Source: JANRIC01 sp033765345
Lineage (GTDB): Bacteria; Bacteroidota; Bacteroidia; Cytophagales; Microscillaceae
Length of the DNA: 64,000 nucleotides
NCBI GenBank assembly: GCA_033765345.1
Contig: JANRIC010000033.1
Coordinates: forward strand, 1-64,000
Reading direction: 5' to 3'
The translations under genes were made by a program, and so were the position numbers. Numbering within the stretch: the stretch's first letter is position 1; every line of letters begins with the position of its first letter. Positions 35,412 to 44,192 of this stretch are shown here, in pieces. The notes beneath the pieces were generated by a model. That model worked only from the letters and a program-made list of their open reading frames with translations. It had not been told where the DNA came from and searched no databases.

Positions 35412-36743
35412 TTAATGATTGAAAGGAACACCACCAAAAAAACCACTTTTCCAATTATCTGCTAAATCATCTGTTAAATCCATATCAAGCCCGTTTGCTT
35501 CTGCTTTTTTTTCTGTAGGCTCAATAATATCTTTATATAAATTTTTGATTTCTGTAGCATCTTCTTTTTTATCCACAATAAACACATTTTCGGGCATTTC
35601 CCTGAAGAAATTCAGCACTTCGGGGCTATGCGTGGTCATAATCACTTGTATATTTTTCTTGCTAGAAAGTAAAAAAATATACTCCAGCACGTCCTTGATT
35701 CTGCGGGGGTGAATACCCTTTTCGGGTTCCTCGAGCAGCAATAGTTTAGGAGGATTGGGTTGGTGGATGATAGCCAGCAAAGCCAAAAAATACAAAGTAC
35801 CCTCGGAAAGTTCCTCAGCCCAATAGGTGCGTCCGTATTTATCAAAAAGCCCGAATTTTTTGAAGGTTTTATCGCCGTATAGTTTGAAAGCCTCGCTATC
35901 TTGTGTTATGTCCACTTTTTGAAAGCGCAAATCCACAAACTCCTCCACGCTGTAATGCAAATCATCCACAATCGCTTTGATGACTTCTGGGTACTCATCC
36001 CGCATATTGTCCAGAAAAGAAACCAAATTGGCAGCATCTTCCTGCACCGTGTAGTCTTTAGCCAGAGTCGGATAGGGTTTGCTGAATTTGGAAGGGGCGG
36101 GTTGATAGATTTTGAGGGTGGAGAAGGTTTCTAATAATTCTGTAATAAAACCACTAAAATATCGATTGGAGTGACGTTCCAAAAAATTTTTTTGATAAGA
36201 GCTTGGATTCGCTTCAATTTTCACTTCAGAATCCTCAAGCCTATACATTATAAAATCATTGTAATTTTTCTCCTCAATCTCTTGAAACTTATCGTATGGC
36301 TTATTTTTATAAAAAGAATTTTCTTCAATCTGAAGTATAAACTCAGGAAAATTTTCATCAATATAATTTAAATTAGTAATTGTAAAATGACGTTTCACTT
36401 CATTTTTTGCAATGCCCACAAATTGATTGTATGAGTACAGGTCGTTGTGAATTTTATAAATTTCAGCACAATAGATGAATTCTTTATCATCCATTTTTTT
36501 TCTAAAAGTCAGCGCAATTGCTTCATTTTCTGAAACAATCTCTTTTTGCCCAAAGACCAACCTTTTAAAACCATTTTCATTCAATCTAAAATCAGTTTTT
36601 AACCATCGACTAAAAAACACCAAAGCCTTCAGCAGGTTGGTTTTGCCGGAATTGTTGGCACCGATCAGCAGATTAACGTCTTGGAGCTCGAGGCTTACAT
36701 TTTCTAGGCTTTTGAAATTTCGGATATATATTTTGTCTAGCAT
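35412..36743 (-). CDS. AAA15/OLD-like ATPase of a two-gene cassette
   Basis: A 443-residue ABC-type ATPase of the AAA15/AAA21 group. The N-terminus IYIRNFKSLENVSLELQDVNLLIG leads to Walker A GANNSGKT (residues 28-35). A middle region of about 250 residues precedes ELSEGTLYFLALLAII (signature), Walker B LLLLEEPEKGIHPRRI and the switch His in MTTHSPEVLNFF near residue 370. This is the RecF/OLD-like layout used by sensors in Gabija, PARIS, AbiL and retron-linked systems. There is no fused nuclease domain; the TOPRIM-like gene downstream would provide it. The stop is 3 bp from the downstream start, so they are one transcript. Expression may be controlled by the divergent XRE regulator at 36988. 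Confidence 0.82.
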   Translation of the reverse strand: MLDKIYIRNFKSLENVSLELQDVNLLIGANNSGKTNLLKALVFFSRWLKTDFRLNENGFKRLVFGQKEIVSENEAIALTFRKKMDDKEFIYCAEIYKIHNDLYSYNQFVGIAKNEVKRHFTITNLNYIDENFPEFILQIEENSFYKNKPYDKFQEIEEKNYNDFIMYRLEDSEVKIEANPSSYQKNFLERHSNRYFSGFITELLETFSTLKIYQPAPSKFSKPYPTLAKDYTVQEDAANLVSFLDNMRDEYPEVIKAIVDDLHYSVEEFVDLRFQKVDITQDSEAFKLYGDKTFKKFGLFDKYGRTYWAEELSEGTLYFLALLAIIHQPNPPKLLLLEEPEKGIHPRRIKDVLEYIFLLSSKKNIQVIMTTHSPEVLNFFREMPENVFIVDKKEDATEIKNLYKDIIEPTEKKAEANGLDMDLTDDLADNWKSGFFGGVPFNH

Positions 36744-36987
36744 AAGAATTCTTTGATTATGTTCTTTATCAGTTATTTAACGACTATTGACAAAAATAAA
36801 AAAATTAGCTTGCTTTTATTTAGCTTTGTTTTGAAATCATAAAGCATAGTTTTCCACAGCCAGTTTTTATCTAAACAGCTTTTATTTTAGCGATAAGCAC
36901 TGTATTTTTGGTGAACGTGATTATAGATACAATTTTAAAGAAATGGCTTAATAAAAACAAATAAATCGCTTAAAATTATTTAAAAAA

Positions 36988-37332
36988 ATGAATATTGGTG
37001 ATAAAGTAAAATTATTTATAAAAAGTAAAGGATTGACTATCACTAATTTAGCTAGAACAATGGGTAAGACACCTGTAAGTCTTAGCATGCTTTTAAAACA
37101 AGAAAGTATCGGTTCCAAACACCTTGAAGAAATTGCCAAAGCCCTGCACGTTCCTCTTTATATGCTTTTTATTCCTCTCGAGGAAGAAGAAGAAGAAGAA
37201 ATTTCTTCTGAAACACTCCAAGATCCACAATCTGAGTATGGACAATCTAAAGACCTAATCATCAAAGCACAGAGAAAAGAAATCGAGCGACTCAATAAGC
37301 TGGTAGAAGATCTCAAGAAGGCTATTCGTTGA
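36988..37332 (+). CDS. XRE-family HTH transcriptional regulator
   Basis: A 114-residue protein with a Cro/C1-type helix-turn-helix (about residues 5-55: KVKLFIKSKGLTITNLARTM, then GKTPVSLSMLLKQE and HLEEIAKALHVPLYMLF). A run of seven Glu residues (62-68) follows, then a disordered stretch and a C-terminal coiled coil (KAQRKEIERLNKLVEDLKKAI) likely to mediate dimerisation. It is transcribed divergently from the ATPase cassette with 244 bp between the starts, a position suited to controlling it. It may alternatively be an unrelated global regulator. The sigma factor gene follows 90 bp downstream on the same strand. Confidence 0.82.
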   Translation: MNIGDKVKLFIKSKGLTITNLARTMGKTPVSLSMLLKQESIGSKHLEEIAKALHVPLYMLFIPLEEEEEEEISSETLQDPQSEYGQSKDLIIKAQRKEIERLNKLVEDLKKAIR

Positions 37333-37422
37333 GCGATTATTTTGCATAAAAAATAATTTCCGGGTGAGGCAACGTTTTTTGCAATACTTTGGTATGAGCG
37401 ATTAAACATTAAAAATACCCTC

Positions 37423-37998
37423 TTGAAGTCTGTCAATGATCAGGAATTAGCCAATATCATCAAAGGCTGTATAAAGTGGCAGAGAAAAAGTCAGAAAGCT
37501 CTTTATCAGGAGTTTTATGCTTATTCCCTGAGTATTTGCCTTCGATTTGCCGATCATCGGATTGAGGCCGAAGAGATGCTTAATGATGGCTTTTTGAAAG
37601 TTTTTCAGAATATTTCTACCTATGAAATCGACAAAGAATTCAAACCCTGGCTTCGTAAGATTATGGTCAATACCGCCATCAATCATTATCACAAAAACAA
37701 ACGCTATAAACAAACCGAAAATTTAGAAGATAGAATCGGGGATTTTGCACAAAAGGAAGAAATCAATGGAGATATCAATTACAAAGAGTTAGTACAATTG
37801 GTTCAAAGATTAAGCCCACAATACCGGACGGTGTTTAATCTCTACGTCCTGGAGGGTTATAAGCACCAGGAGATTGCCGAACTATTGGATATTACGGAAG
37901 GTACGTCCAAGTCGAATTTGGCCAAGGCAAAAAAAGTTTTACAGGGAATGCTAGAAAAAATTTTTCTAAATGAAGAAGACAAACCTATCGTCGGATAA
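37423..37998 (+). CDS. ECF-family RNA polymerase sigma factor
   Basis: A 191-residue extracytoplasmic-function sigma factor. Region 2 spans about residues 25-95 (LYQEFYAYSLSICLRFADHRIEAEEMLNDGFLKVFQNI and WLRKIMVNTAINHYHK), region 4 about 120-175 (LVQRLSPQYRTVFNLYVLEGYKHQEIAELLDITEGTSKS). There is no in-frame ATG near the family N-terminus, so the TTG at 37423 (MKSVNDQELAN) is the likely start, as for recF in this genome. Its 3' end overlaps the next gene by 29 bp. The downstream inner/outer membrane fusion protein, with an anti-sigma-like N-terminal segment, is the natural candidate for its regulator. Confidence 0.92.
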   Translation: MKSVNDQELANIIKGCIKWQRKSQKALYQEFYAYSLSICLRFADHRIEAEEMLNDGFLKVFQNISTYEIDKEFKPWLRKIMVNTAINHYHKNKRYKQTENLEDRIGDFAQKEEINGDINYKELVQLVQRLSPQYRTVFNLYVLEGYKHQEIAELLDITEGTSKSNLAKAKKVLQGMLEKIFLNEEDKPIVG

Positions 37999-39316
37999 TC
38001 CTAAAGATCGCCTGGAAGAATTTTTCCAAAATCGGCTGGAAAATCCCGATTTGGAATACAATGAATCCCAGTGGCTAAAAATGGAAGTTATGTTGGATCA
38101 GGCCGATCCCCGAAAACCTTTTTATAAAAGAATCGGCTTTTTCTGGATGTGGATGAGTTTGTTGGTTTTATTGTTGGGAAACGGGATTTTATTTTATTTG
38201 AATACCAGGATGTATGTAAGGCTCGACTCAAAAAATACGCATCACCAAGAACGTAACTCGATACACAAAGATACCGTACCAAACGCTCAAAAGTCGGGCA
38301 AATCTCATACTGCCAAGCCGCTTACTGAGGCTCAGAGAAAACCTGCAAGCTCTCGGGAAACCGCTCAATCACTTCCTGAAAAGCTTGAAAACGGTGACAA
38401 TGGCGTAAATTATTCTCAGAAAAATTATTTTAGTTCCTCAGACCCCACAAAGGGCTTACGCTCAGGTGTGCAAAGGCTGTATTTTGTCTATGAAAATACT
38501 TCTATATCGGATAGCTCGATGGCTACTCGGCAAACCTCAGCCTCAGAGATTAAAGAAAAAACATCCTTCTCTAGAATTCAAATAAATCGCCTGGAGTCGA
38601 GTGCCATAAAATCGTCTGATATTTTACCTCCATATAATTTAAGCCCAGTTTTAATGAGGGCTACTTTGGCAAACAAGTCGGATTCTGAAAAGTCAATGCA
38701 CGTTTTTTCAGACTATCGGTGGGCATTAGGGTTGAGCTATGCTCCCGAAGTGAGCACTACCGAATTGAATGATTATACCAAACCCGGTCATAGATTCGGA
38801 GCAGCAATAGAGTATTTTGTTCGTTCGAGACTTAGTATACAGGCAGGTGCTTTGTTTTCAAAGGCACGTTATCGCGCCGCAACCGAAGAATATCAGGTTT
38901 CTTCCGGTTATTGGGCAAAGTATACCAATGGAGAGGTTCCTGTCTCCATTGATGCAAGTTGTGACATTGTTGATCTTTCTCTCCAGCTTAAATATTATTG
39001 GCTAAATCGTCGCCTGAGCCGAATATTTGTCAGTGGAGGGGTATCAAGCTATTTCCTCAAAAGAGAAAAGTACGAATATAATTTTGCAACCTACCAACCA
39101 TATCGCTGGGATACCCAGGAGATTGAGAATCAAAACCGATATTGGCTAGGGATCACACAGGTTTCTTTGGGTTATGAATGGGCGATTCACCCGAAAGTAT
39201 CATTACAAATAGAACCTTTTATGAAGATTCCTTTGGGAGAGATTGGATTTGGGAAGGTTAAATTATTCAGTAGTGGAGTACTTTTTCACCTTCGCTATCA
39301 TTTGGGTAAAAAATAA
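37970..39316 (+). CDS. Inner-membrane/outer-membrane spanning beta-barrel fusion
   Basis: A 448-residue protein of unusual layout. Residues 1-50 are cytoplasmic and acidic, with an ESQWLKMEVMLD motif like that found in Bacteroidota sigma-associated proteins. A single membrane helix follows (about 55-77, FFWMWMSLLVLLLGNGILFY). Residues about 80-230 are a low-complexity, Ser/Lys/Gln-rich periplasmic linker. From about 240 there is an outer-membrane barrel (WALGLSYAPEVS, HRFGAAIEYFVRSRLSIQAGALFSKARYRA, to the final LFHLRYHLGKK). The chain could therefore span both membranes. Its start overlaps the ECF sigma gene by 29 bp, arguing that it senses envelope state and controls that sigma factor. The anti-sigma function is inferred. 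Confidence 0.82.
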   Translation: MKKTNLSSDNPKDRLEEFFQNRLENPDLEYNESQWLKMEVMLDQADPRKPFYKRIGFFWMWMSLLVLLLGNGILFYLNTRMYVRLDSKNTHHQERNSIHKDTVPNAQKSGKSHTAKPLTEAQRKPASSRETAQSLPEKLENGDNGVNYSQKNYFSSSDPTKGLRSGVQRLYFVYENTSISDSSMATRQTSASEIKEKTSFSRIQINRLESSAIKSSDILPPYNLSPVLMRATLANKSDSEKSMHVFSDYRWALGLSYAPEVSTTELNDYTKPGHRFGAAIEYFVRSRLSIQAGALFSKARYRAATEEYQVSSGYWAKYTNGEVPVSIDASCDIVDLSLQLKYYWLNRRLSRIFVSGGVSSYFLKREKYEYNFATYQPYRWDTQEIENQNRYWLGITQVSLGYEWAIHPKVSLQIEPFMKIPLGEIGFGKVKLFSSGVLFHLRYHLGKK

Positions 39317-39347
39317 TACCTTTTGCTTTGCATGAGTTTTCCATCTT

Positions 39348-39378
39348 AAAAAGGCAGATAAATTATCTGTCTTTTTTT
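39348..39378 (+). terminator. Terminator after the barrel fusion gene
   Basis: AAAAAGGCAGATAA (39348-39361) and the complementary arm ending in CTTTTTTT (to about 39378) form a stem with one G-U pair and a short AT loop, followed by T. It lies 31 bp after the stop codon. The A-rich left arm could also serve leftward transcription from the opposite side, but it lies beyond that gene's 3' end by 170 bp. Confidence 0.7.
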
Positions 39379-39546
39379 ATTGCCTAAATTTTGCTGCTTG
39401 TCTGGCAAATTTTGAAGATAATTTGAAATGATTAGCATATACACTAAAAACTTTATCATAAAATGAAGAACAGTGAATGCACTTATTTTTGATCTAATTG
39501 CTTTTTAAAAATATCTGCATTGATTATTCGCACAAAAACAGGGATT

Positions 39547-42390
39547 TTAAGGCTTTTTCTCTTTAAAGGCTTTTAATCTATACGTAAAACTGAGCATAAA
39601 ATAACGTTGTAGCACCTCAGTTTCAGTATCTTCTAGGTAAACTTCACTAATCGTTCTCTGGAGGCTGTTGTTTTGTTTGAGTAGATCAAATACAGCGATT
39701 TTGATTTCACCCAATTCATTTTTGAATAATTTTTTTCCAATTTCAAGATTCCAAAGCCAGAAATTCTGATCAAAACCTTCTGAAAGTCCAAAATAAGCCT
39801 GATGATTCAGGTTGCTACGAAATACCCATCCTTTCCAAAGTATCCAGGTCAATTTGAGCTGCGTATTCTGATTGACATACTGATCATTCAAATCCTGTCG
39901 CAGGCTATTATCTACCCAATTGTACTGGGAGCGGGTGCTGACGGTAAAATCTATTTTTTCGCTGATATTGCTACTCAGTACAAGCCCTATTCCGAGTGTA
40001 GTAGTGTTGGCAAAATTGGTTTTTTCATTGATTAAACCCGGCGAACGGGCATAATCTGCCGAAAAATCCACATTAAAATTAGACTTAAGAAAACTCACCG
40101 GAACGCCATAAGACACAAACATGCGGCTGCTCCAGTAGCCATCCAGATTGACAGGGCGGGTAATTTGCGCACCTCTTTGTAGCATAACCTGATCATTCAA
40201 TACCGTATCTTGCTGAGCGATCAAAGTGCTGTTAGCAAAGTGATTGTCTGTATATTGCAAACGAAGCAAGGCAAAAAAAACGCCTGACTTATCGGCTTTG
40301 GTAGCATTGTACCGCAAGAAAAGATTGTGCTGGTAGTTTTGATCCAAATTTGGGTTTCCGGTACTTAATTGTAAAGGATTGCTATTGTTAATTACATTTT
40401 GTAGCTGGCTTACCGACGGAGCTGTGGTATGGGTGCGATAAAAAAGCCGGAGGTTTTTTTCTTTGGAAATATCATACCGAAGCATAAAAAAAGGCAAGGC
40501 ATTGTAGAAATTTCTTTGAATATCATCCGATGCTGGTATAATAGGATGGCTGTTCAATTCAGCCCACTGAAGATTAAGCCTAAGCATGGTCACGAGTTTG
40601 TTCTTACGTTTCATCCAACCTACACCCAATGCGTGGGTAAGATAATGGCTGCTAAATGTATTGGAGAGGGTAGAATCGAGGCGATCATAACTTTCAGTAT
40701 CCGAAGAGAAATTAAAGGTCTCTTTTTGTGAATCATTCAACTGATACTGGATGTCATAGTTAAACATCAGCATATTGCCCAAGCCTTTGCCCAAGGGTTC
40801 GGTGTATACCAGATTAGAAGAAACATTCCAGCCCTGGGCATCCAGCATCGAGAATTGATTCAAAGAATCTACGAATTCTTCTGTTTCCCCCAAAAAGCGA
40901 TTTTCGGAAAGTAAAAAACTTTCACCCTTATTGGTATTGTATCCTGTACCCACATTGACTGAGAAAGTTCGACCCAATTTGTCAAACCGATGCCGGAAAA
41001 GCAAATTATTGGTAAAATTAGCTCCTTTCAAATCAGATCGGAAGGAATTATCGGTGCTGTTTAAGGTCAGCTCTCCCCATGTATTTTGCCCTACATTGAG
41101 TGAAAAACCGTCATTTTGCTGTATACCTGCACTTGTACGAATGATGATGGAGTTTTTGGTATCTATTTGATATTGCAAGCGAAGATTAAAGCGATGATTG
41201 GTATTTTCGCTGCCTTCAAGGCTATTTTCAGCGTACTGTTGTGTAGTATCCGAATCCTGGAAATAATCCCGATTGATGAGCTGGCGTGCGTCATTATTGC
41301 TTCTATTGAAAAAATAACTGGCGGTAAGTTCTACTTTTTTGCCCCAATTATCTGAATAATTGAGCCCAAAAGCGTGTGTGGTAGAAATTCCGTTTTGTTG
41401 GCCTACCAAAAAATCTCCTACATCGGACCCTACTCCTCCTCCAAGAAGGCCACCTCCCATACCACCGCCAAATCCGCCACCCATTCTTGCATCACCTCCA
41501 CCTCTTGCACCTCCTCTTCTTCCTGAAGATCCGGCTACACCAAGCAAATCTTCGGTAGAGAAATTTTGTTGGTTGATATTGTTGCTCTGTCCAAGAATAC
41601 TGACTCGGCGGTTTTTATCAAAAACATTCAGATTGCCACCGCCCTGATATTTATCTTCATAGCCATAACCAGCGTAAAACTGTCCAAATTGGCCGTTACG
41701 CATTTCAGGTTTGGTCACAATGTTTATGGTTTTGGTGGTATTGCCGTCGTTGAATCCTGTAAACTGCGATTGTTCGCTATTTTGATCAAAAATCTGGATT
41801 TTGTCGATGATTTCGGCTGGAAGGTTCTTGAGGGCTGCATTAGGGTCATTGCCAAAAAAAGGCTTCCCGTCCACAAGCACTTGTTTTACATCCTCTCCCT
41901 GCGCTTGTATTTTGCCGTTTTGGAGGTTTACACCGGGCATTTTTTGGAGTAAATCTTCGGCATTGGCATCCGGGTTGGTCTTAAAGGCTTTGGCATTGTA
42001 TTGAGTTGTATCGCCTTTTTGTTCGGCAGGAGGTAATTTACCAATGATATCAATTTGTTTAAGGAGTAAAGGGTCTTCATCAAGGAGTATTTCTCCAAGG
42101 AAAATATCTTTTTGACTGATCTCCAGGGCTTGTTGTTTGGCTTTAAAACCGATATAGGTAATTTTAAGGGTGTACTGTCCAGAAGCTAATCCATCAAAAT
42201 TAAAATTGCCTTGTGCGTCTGTAGAGACTGCCCATTCTTTATTATCAGAACTACGATTGATAAATACATAAGCACCGACAAGGGGTAATTTTTGGTTTTT
42301 ATCGAGAGCTGTACCCGAAACTTTATAAAAATTCTGTGCTTGTGCCTGAAAACTGAAAAAAATAAAAAATACGTAAAAATAACTTTTCAT
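39547..42390 (-). CDS. TonB-receptor-like outer membrane barrel (OMP_b-brl_3)
   Basis: A 947-residue outer-membrane protein. Signal peptide MKSYFYVFFIFFSFQAQAQ, then a carboxypeptidase regulatory-like beta-sandwich (about residues 22-110, VSGTALDKNQKLPLVGAYVF and GQYTLKITYIGFKAKQQ). A plug-like domain follows (about 115-235: KGDTTQYNAKAFKTNPDANA and MPGVNLQNGKIQAQGEDVKQ). The rest is a 22-strand-type barrel of the OMP_b-brl_3 group, with a glycine-rich insertion around residues 290-325 (GGARGGGDARMGGGFGGG). No TonB box was recognised. Members of this group are annotated as TonB-dependent receptors but most substrates are unknown. It is a single-gene unit on the minus strand. Confidence 0.88.
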   Translation of the reverse strand: MKSYFYVFFIFFSFQAQAQNFYKVSGTALDKNQKLPLVGAYVFINRSSDNKEWAVSTDAQGNFNFDGLASGQYTLKITYIGFKAKQQALEISQKDIFLGEILLDEDPLLLKQIDIIGKLPPAEQKGDTTQYNAKAFKTNPDANAEDLLQKMPGVNLQNGKIQAQGEDVKQVLVDGKPFFGNDPNAALKNLPAEIIDKIQIFDQNSEQSQFTGFNDGNTTKTINIVTKPEMRNGQFGQFYAGYGYEDKYQGGGNLNVFDKNRRVSILGQSNNINQQNFSTEDLLGVAGSSGRRGGARGGGDARMGGGFGGGMGGGLLGGGVGSDVGDFLVGQQNGISTTHAFGLNYSDNWGKKVELTASYFFNRSNNDARQLINRDYFQDSDTTQQYAENSLEGSENTNHRFNLRLQYQIDTKNSIIIRTSAGIQQNDGFSLNVGQNTWGELTLNSTDNSFRSDLKGANFTNNLLFRHRFDKLGRTFSVNVGTGYNTNKGESFLLSENRFLGETEEFVDSLNQFSMLDAQGWNVSSNLVYTEPLGKGLGNMLMFNYDIQYQLNDSQKETFNFSSDTESYDRLDSTLSNTFSSHYLTHALGVGWMKRKNKLVTMLRLNLQWAELNSHPIIPASDDIQRNFYNALPFFMLRYDISKEKNLRLFYRTHTTAPSVSQLQNVINNSNPLQLSTGNPNLDQNYQHNLFLRYNATKADKSGVFFALLRLQYTDNHFANSTLIAQQDTVLNDQVMLQRGAQITRPVNLDGYWSSRMFVSYGVPVSFLKSNFNVDFSADYARSPGLINEKTNFANTTTLGIGLVLSSNISEKIDFTVSTRSQYNWVDNSLRQDLNDQYVNQNTQLKLTWILWKGWVFRSNLNHQAYFGLSEGFDQNFWLWNLEIGKKLFKNELGEIKIAVFDLLKQNNSLQRTISEVYLEDTETEVLQRYFMLSFTYRLKAFKEKKP

Positions 42391-42671
42391 ACTCTTAAAA
42401 TATTTGAGTGCCTCGCAAGTACTTGATATACAAAAATACCCGTTTATCTACACAAAATAAATTAAAATAGACCGGTTTAGGCTTTTAACCCTTAGATCGG
42501 GCACTTTACTCGTTGAATAAGATAATATTTGTGAGAAATTGTAGTTTAATTTCCCGAACGGTATCTTTTTTGAGCTTTTATAAATGATAATCTGAAAAAA
42601 CTTAACTAAATTTCATACCTTGTAAAGTAAAAATCCATTACTCTTTAGAAAAAGTAAATATGTCTTGAACT

Positions 42672-43460
42672 ATGAATAAAATTATTTACATCTATGTGTG
42701 TGTGATTTTTTCAGCCATGCAGTCCTTTGGCCAACAAGTCACCAATATTTCCGCAGAGTACGACGACCGGAGTGCTTTGATTATCATTAACTATGATTTG
42801 ATTAGTTATAGTGACAAAGAAGAAAAGTATCAGGTAAGAGCCTTTTATTCATTGGATAATGGAGATTCTTTTATTCCTATCAAAGAATGCAGAGAAGACA
42901 TCGGCGATGGAGTTAGTTCTGGTACAGGAAAAAAAATCCTGTGGGATTATTTCATTGATAATCCCGACTTTACAGGAAAAGACGTGATCTTCAAAGTAGA
43001 AGCCAAATGGGATAAATCTTTTGAAATCAATCGTTTAAGATCATTGGGAGGAGCTGAAAGCGCACTCAACTCCCTGCTTGTTCCTAGTTGGGGGCATCGC
43101 AAAGTAAGTAACGAAAAACAACAATGGTGGACCACTGCCCTCATTTATGGCATTACTGGTGCAGGGCTTTATTTCACTTTTTCAGCACATGATCAGTATC
43201 AACAATATAAAAATGCACAAAATGCCGGCGAAGCAGCTGATTTACTTGATAAAGCCAATCAACAAGGCCAAACAGCCCTAATCTTATTGGGAAGTGGAAT
43301 CACCTTGTGGGCTTCTAATATACTTTGGGTAGGGTTGAGAGGCGCAAAAAACAAACGCAGATTAAATAACCTGCTTAGCACTTCTCAGCACGCTCCGATC
43401 TTGTTGGGCTATGATGCCCGATACCAGTCCATAGGTCTTCAACTAAAATTTAAATTTTAA
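42672..43460 (+). CDS. Exported protein, beta-sandwich plus DUF5683-like membrane part
   Basis: A 262-residue protein, first of the four-gene caspase operon. Signal peptide MNKIIYIYVCVIFSAMQSFGQ; residues about 22-115 form a beta-sandwich (VTNISAEYDDRSALIIINYDL, GTGKKILWDYFIDNPDFTGK). The second half has LNSLLVPSWGHRKVSNEKQQWWTTALIYG, reminiscent of the DUF5683 motif, with two hydrophobic helices (about 155-170 and 205-225) around a QYQQYKNAQ spacer. The GKKILWDYF segment is common in Bacteroidota proteins encoded near or fused to caspase-like domains. The next gene starts 1 bp after its stop. I cannot assign a biochemical function. Confidence 0.7.
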   Translation: MNKIIYIYVCVIFSAMQSFGQQVTNISAEYDDRSALIIINYDLISYSDKEEKYQVRAFYSLDNGDSFIPIKECREDIGDGVSSGTGKKILWDYFIDNPDFTGKDVIFKVEAKWDKSFEINRLRSLGGAESALNSLLVPSWGHRKVSNEKQQWWTTALIYGITGAGLYFTFSAHDQYQQYKNAQNAGEAADLLDKANQQGQTALILLGSGITLWASNILWVGLRGAKNKRRLNNLLSTSQHAPILLGYDARYQSIGLQLKFKF

Positions 43461-43461
43461 G

Positions 43462-44187
43462 ATGAAAAAGTTTATTCGCACCATCTGTATATTTTTTATC
43501 CTGCCGAATGTCTTATTATCGGGTTGCTTTAACTTTGATCCTTTAAATCTGCTATCCGAAGTGACCGTCATCAATCGCTCGGCTACTTCAGTAGAGGTAA
43601 GAAGCCAAATCGTAGACTCTACTGGAGGTATCACACAATTGGGGCACGTCTGGTCAGAATTTAGCAACCCTGAGGTATATCGCCCTGGCTCTTTCCAGAC
43701 TGAATTCACGCCAGGAGCAAATACTGTAGAGTTGGTTAGTATTATTGCTGATTTAGAACCCAATAAGATTTATTTTGTTCGCGCATATATCATTATCAAC
43801 AATGATCGCAGTAAGCCCATTTATGGCAGGGAGGTAAGCTTTTCAACCAATGGTAATATCAATAAACCTGATGAGATCATTAATATACTAGGCACTGCCA
43901 ACATCAAATCTAACTCTGCTACTGTGGGTGCCAAGATTGAAAAACTCTCTTCAGGAAGCCAAGTACTAAACTATGGGCATTGCTGGTCTACCAGCCCTAA
44001 ACCTGAGATAGACGATTTTAAAACCGAGTTCGGCAATCCAATAGGCACTGAAAATTATAACAGCAATCTGACAGAGCTTTCTCCCAATACCAAATATTAT
44101 GTGCGAGCTTATATGATCACCTCTCAAAGTAATAATCAGGTGATTTACAGTAGTGGAGAATTGGATTTTATCACTACAAACAATTAA
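43462..44187 (+). CDS. Lipoprotein with two fibronectin-like domains
   Basis: A 241-residue lipoprotein. The signal sequence MKKFIRTICIFFILPNVLLSGC has a lipobox ending at Cys22. Two repeated beta domains follow (about residues 30-130 and 140-240), each with the FnIII-like ending ADLEPNKIYFVRAYIIINN or TELSPNTKYYVRAYMITSQ and a central LGHVWSEFSNPE or YGHCWSTSPKPE segment. These are typical extracellular adhesion-like or spacer domains of Bacteroidota. It lies 1 bp after the preceding stop and 5 bp before the delta-60 gene, so it is co-transcribed with both. Function unknown; a cell-surface anchor or partner of the secreted neighbour is plausible. Confidence 0.8.
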   Translation: MKKFIRTICIFFILPNVLLSGCFNFDPLNLLSEVTVINRSATSVEVRSQIVDSTGGITQLGHVWSEFSNPEVYRPGSFQTEFTPGANTVELVSIIADLEPNKIYFVRAYIIINNDRSKPIYGREVSFSTNGNINKPDEIINILGTANIKSNSATVGAKIEKLSSGSQVLNYGHCWSTSPKPEIDDFKTEFGNPIGTENYNSNLTELSPNTKYYVRAYMITSQSNNQVIYSSGELDFITTNN

Positions 44188-44192
44188 CTCGA

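Noticed and set aside
41360..41647. Proline-rich plus-strand protein
   Set aside because: It is the antisense of the glycine-rich segment of the outer-membrane barrel gene.
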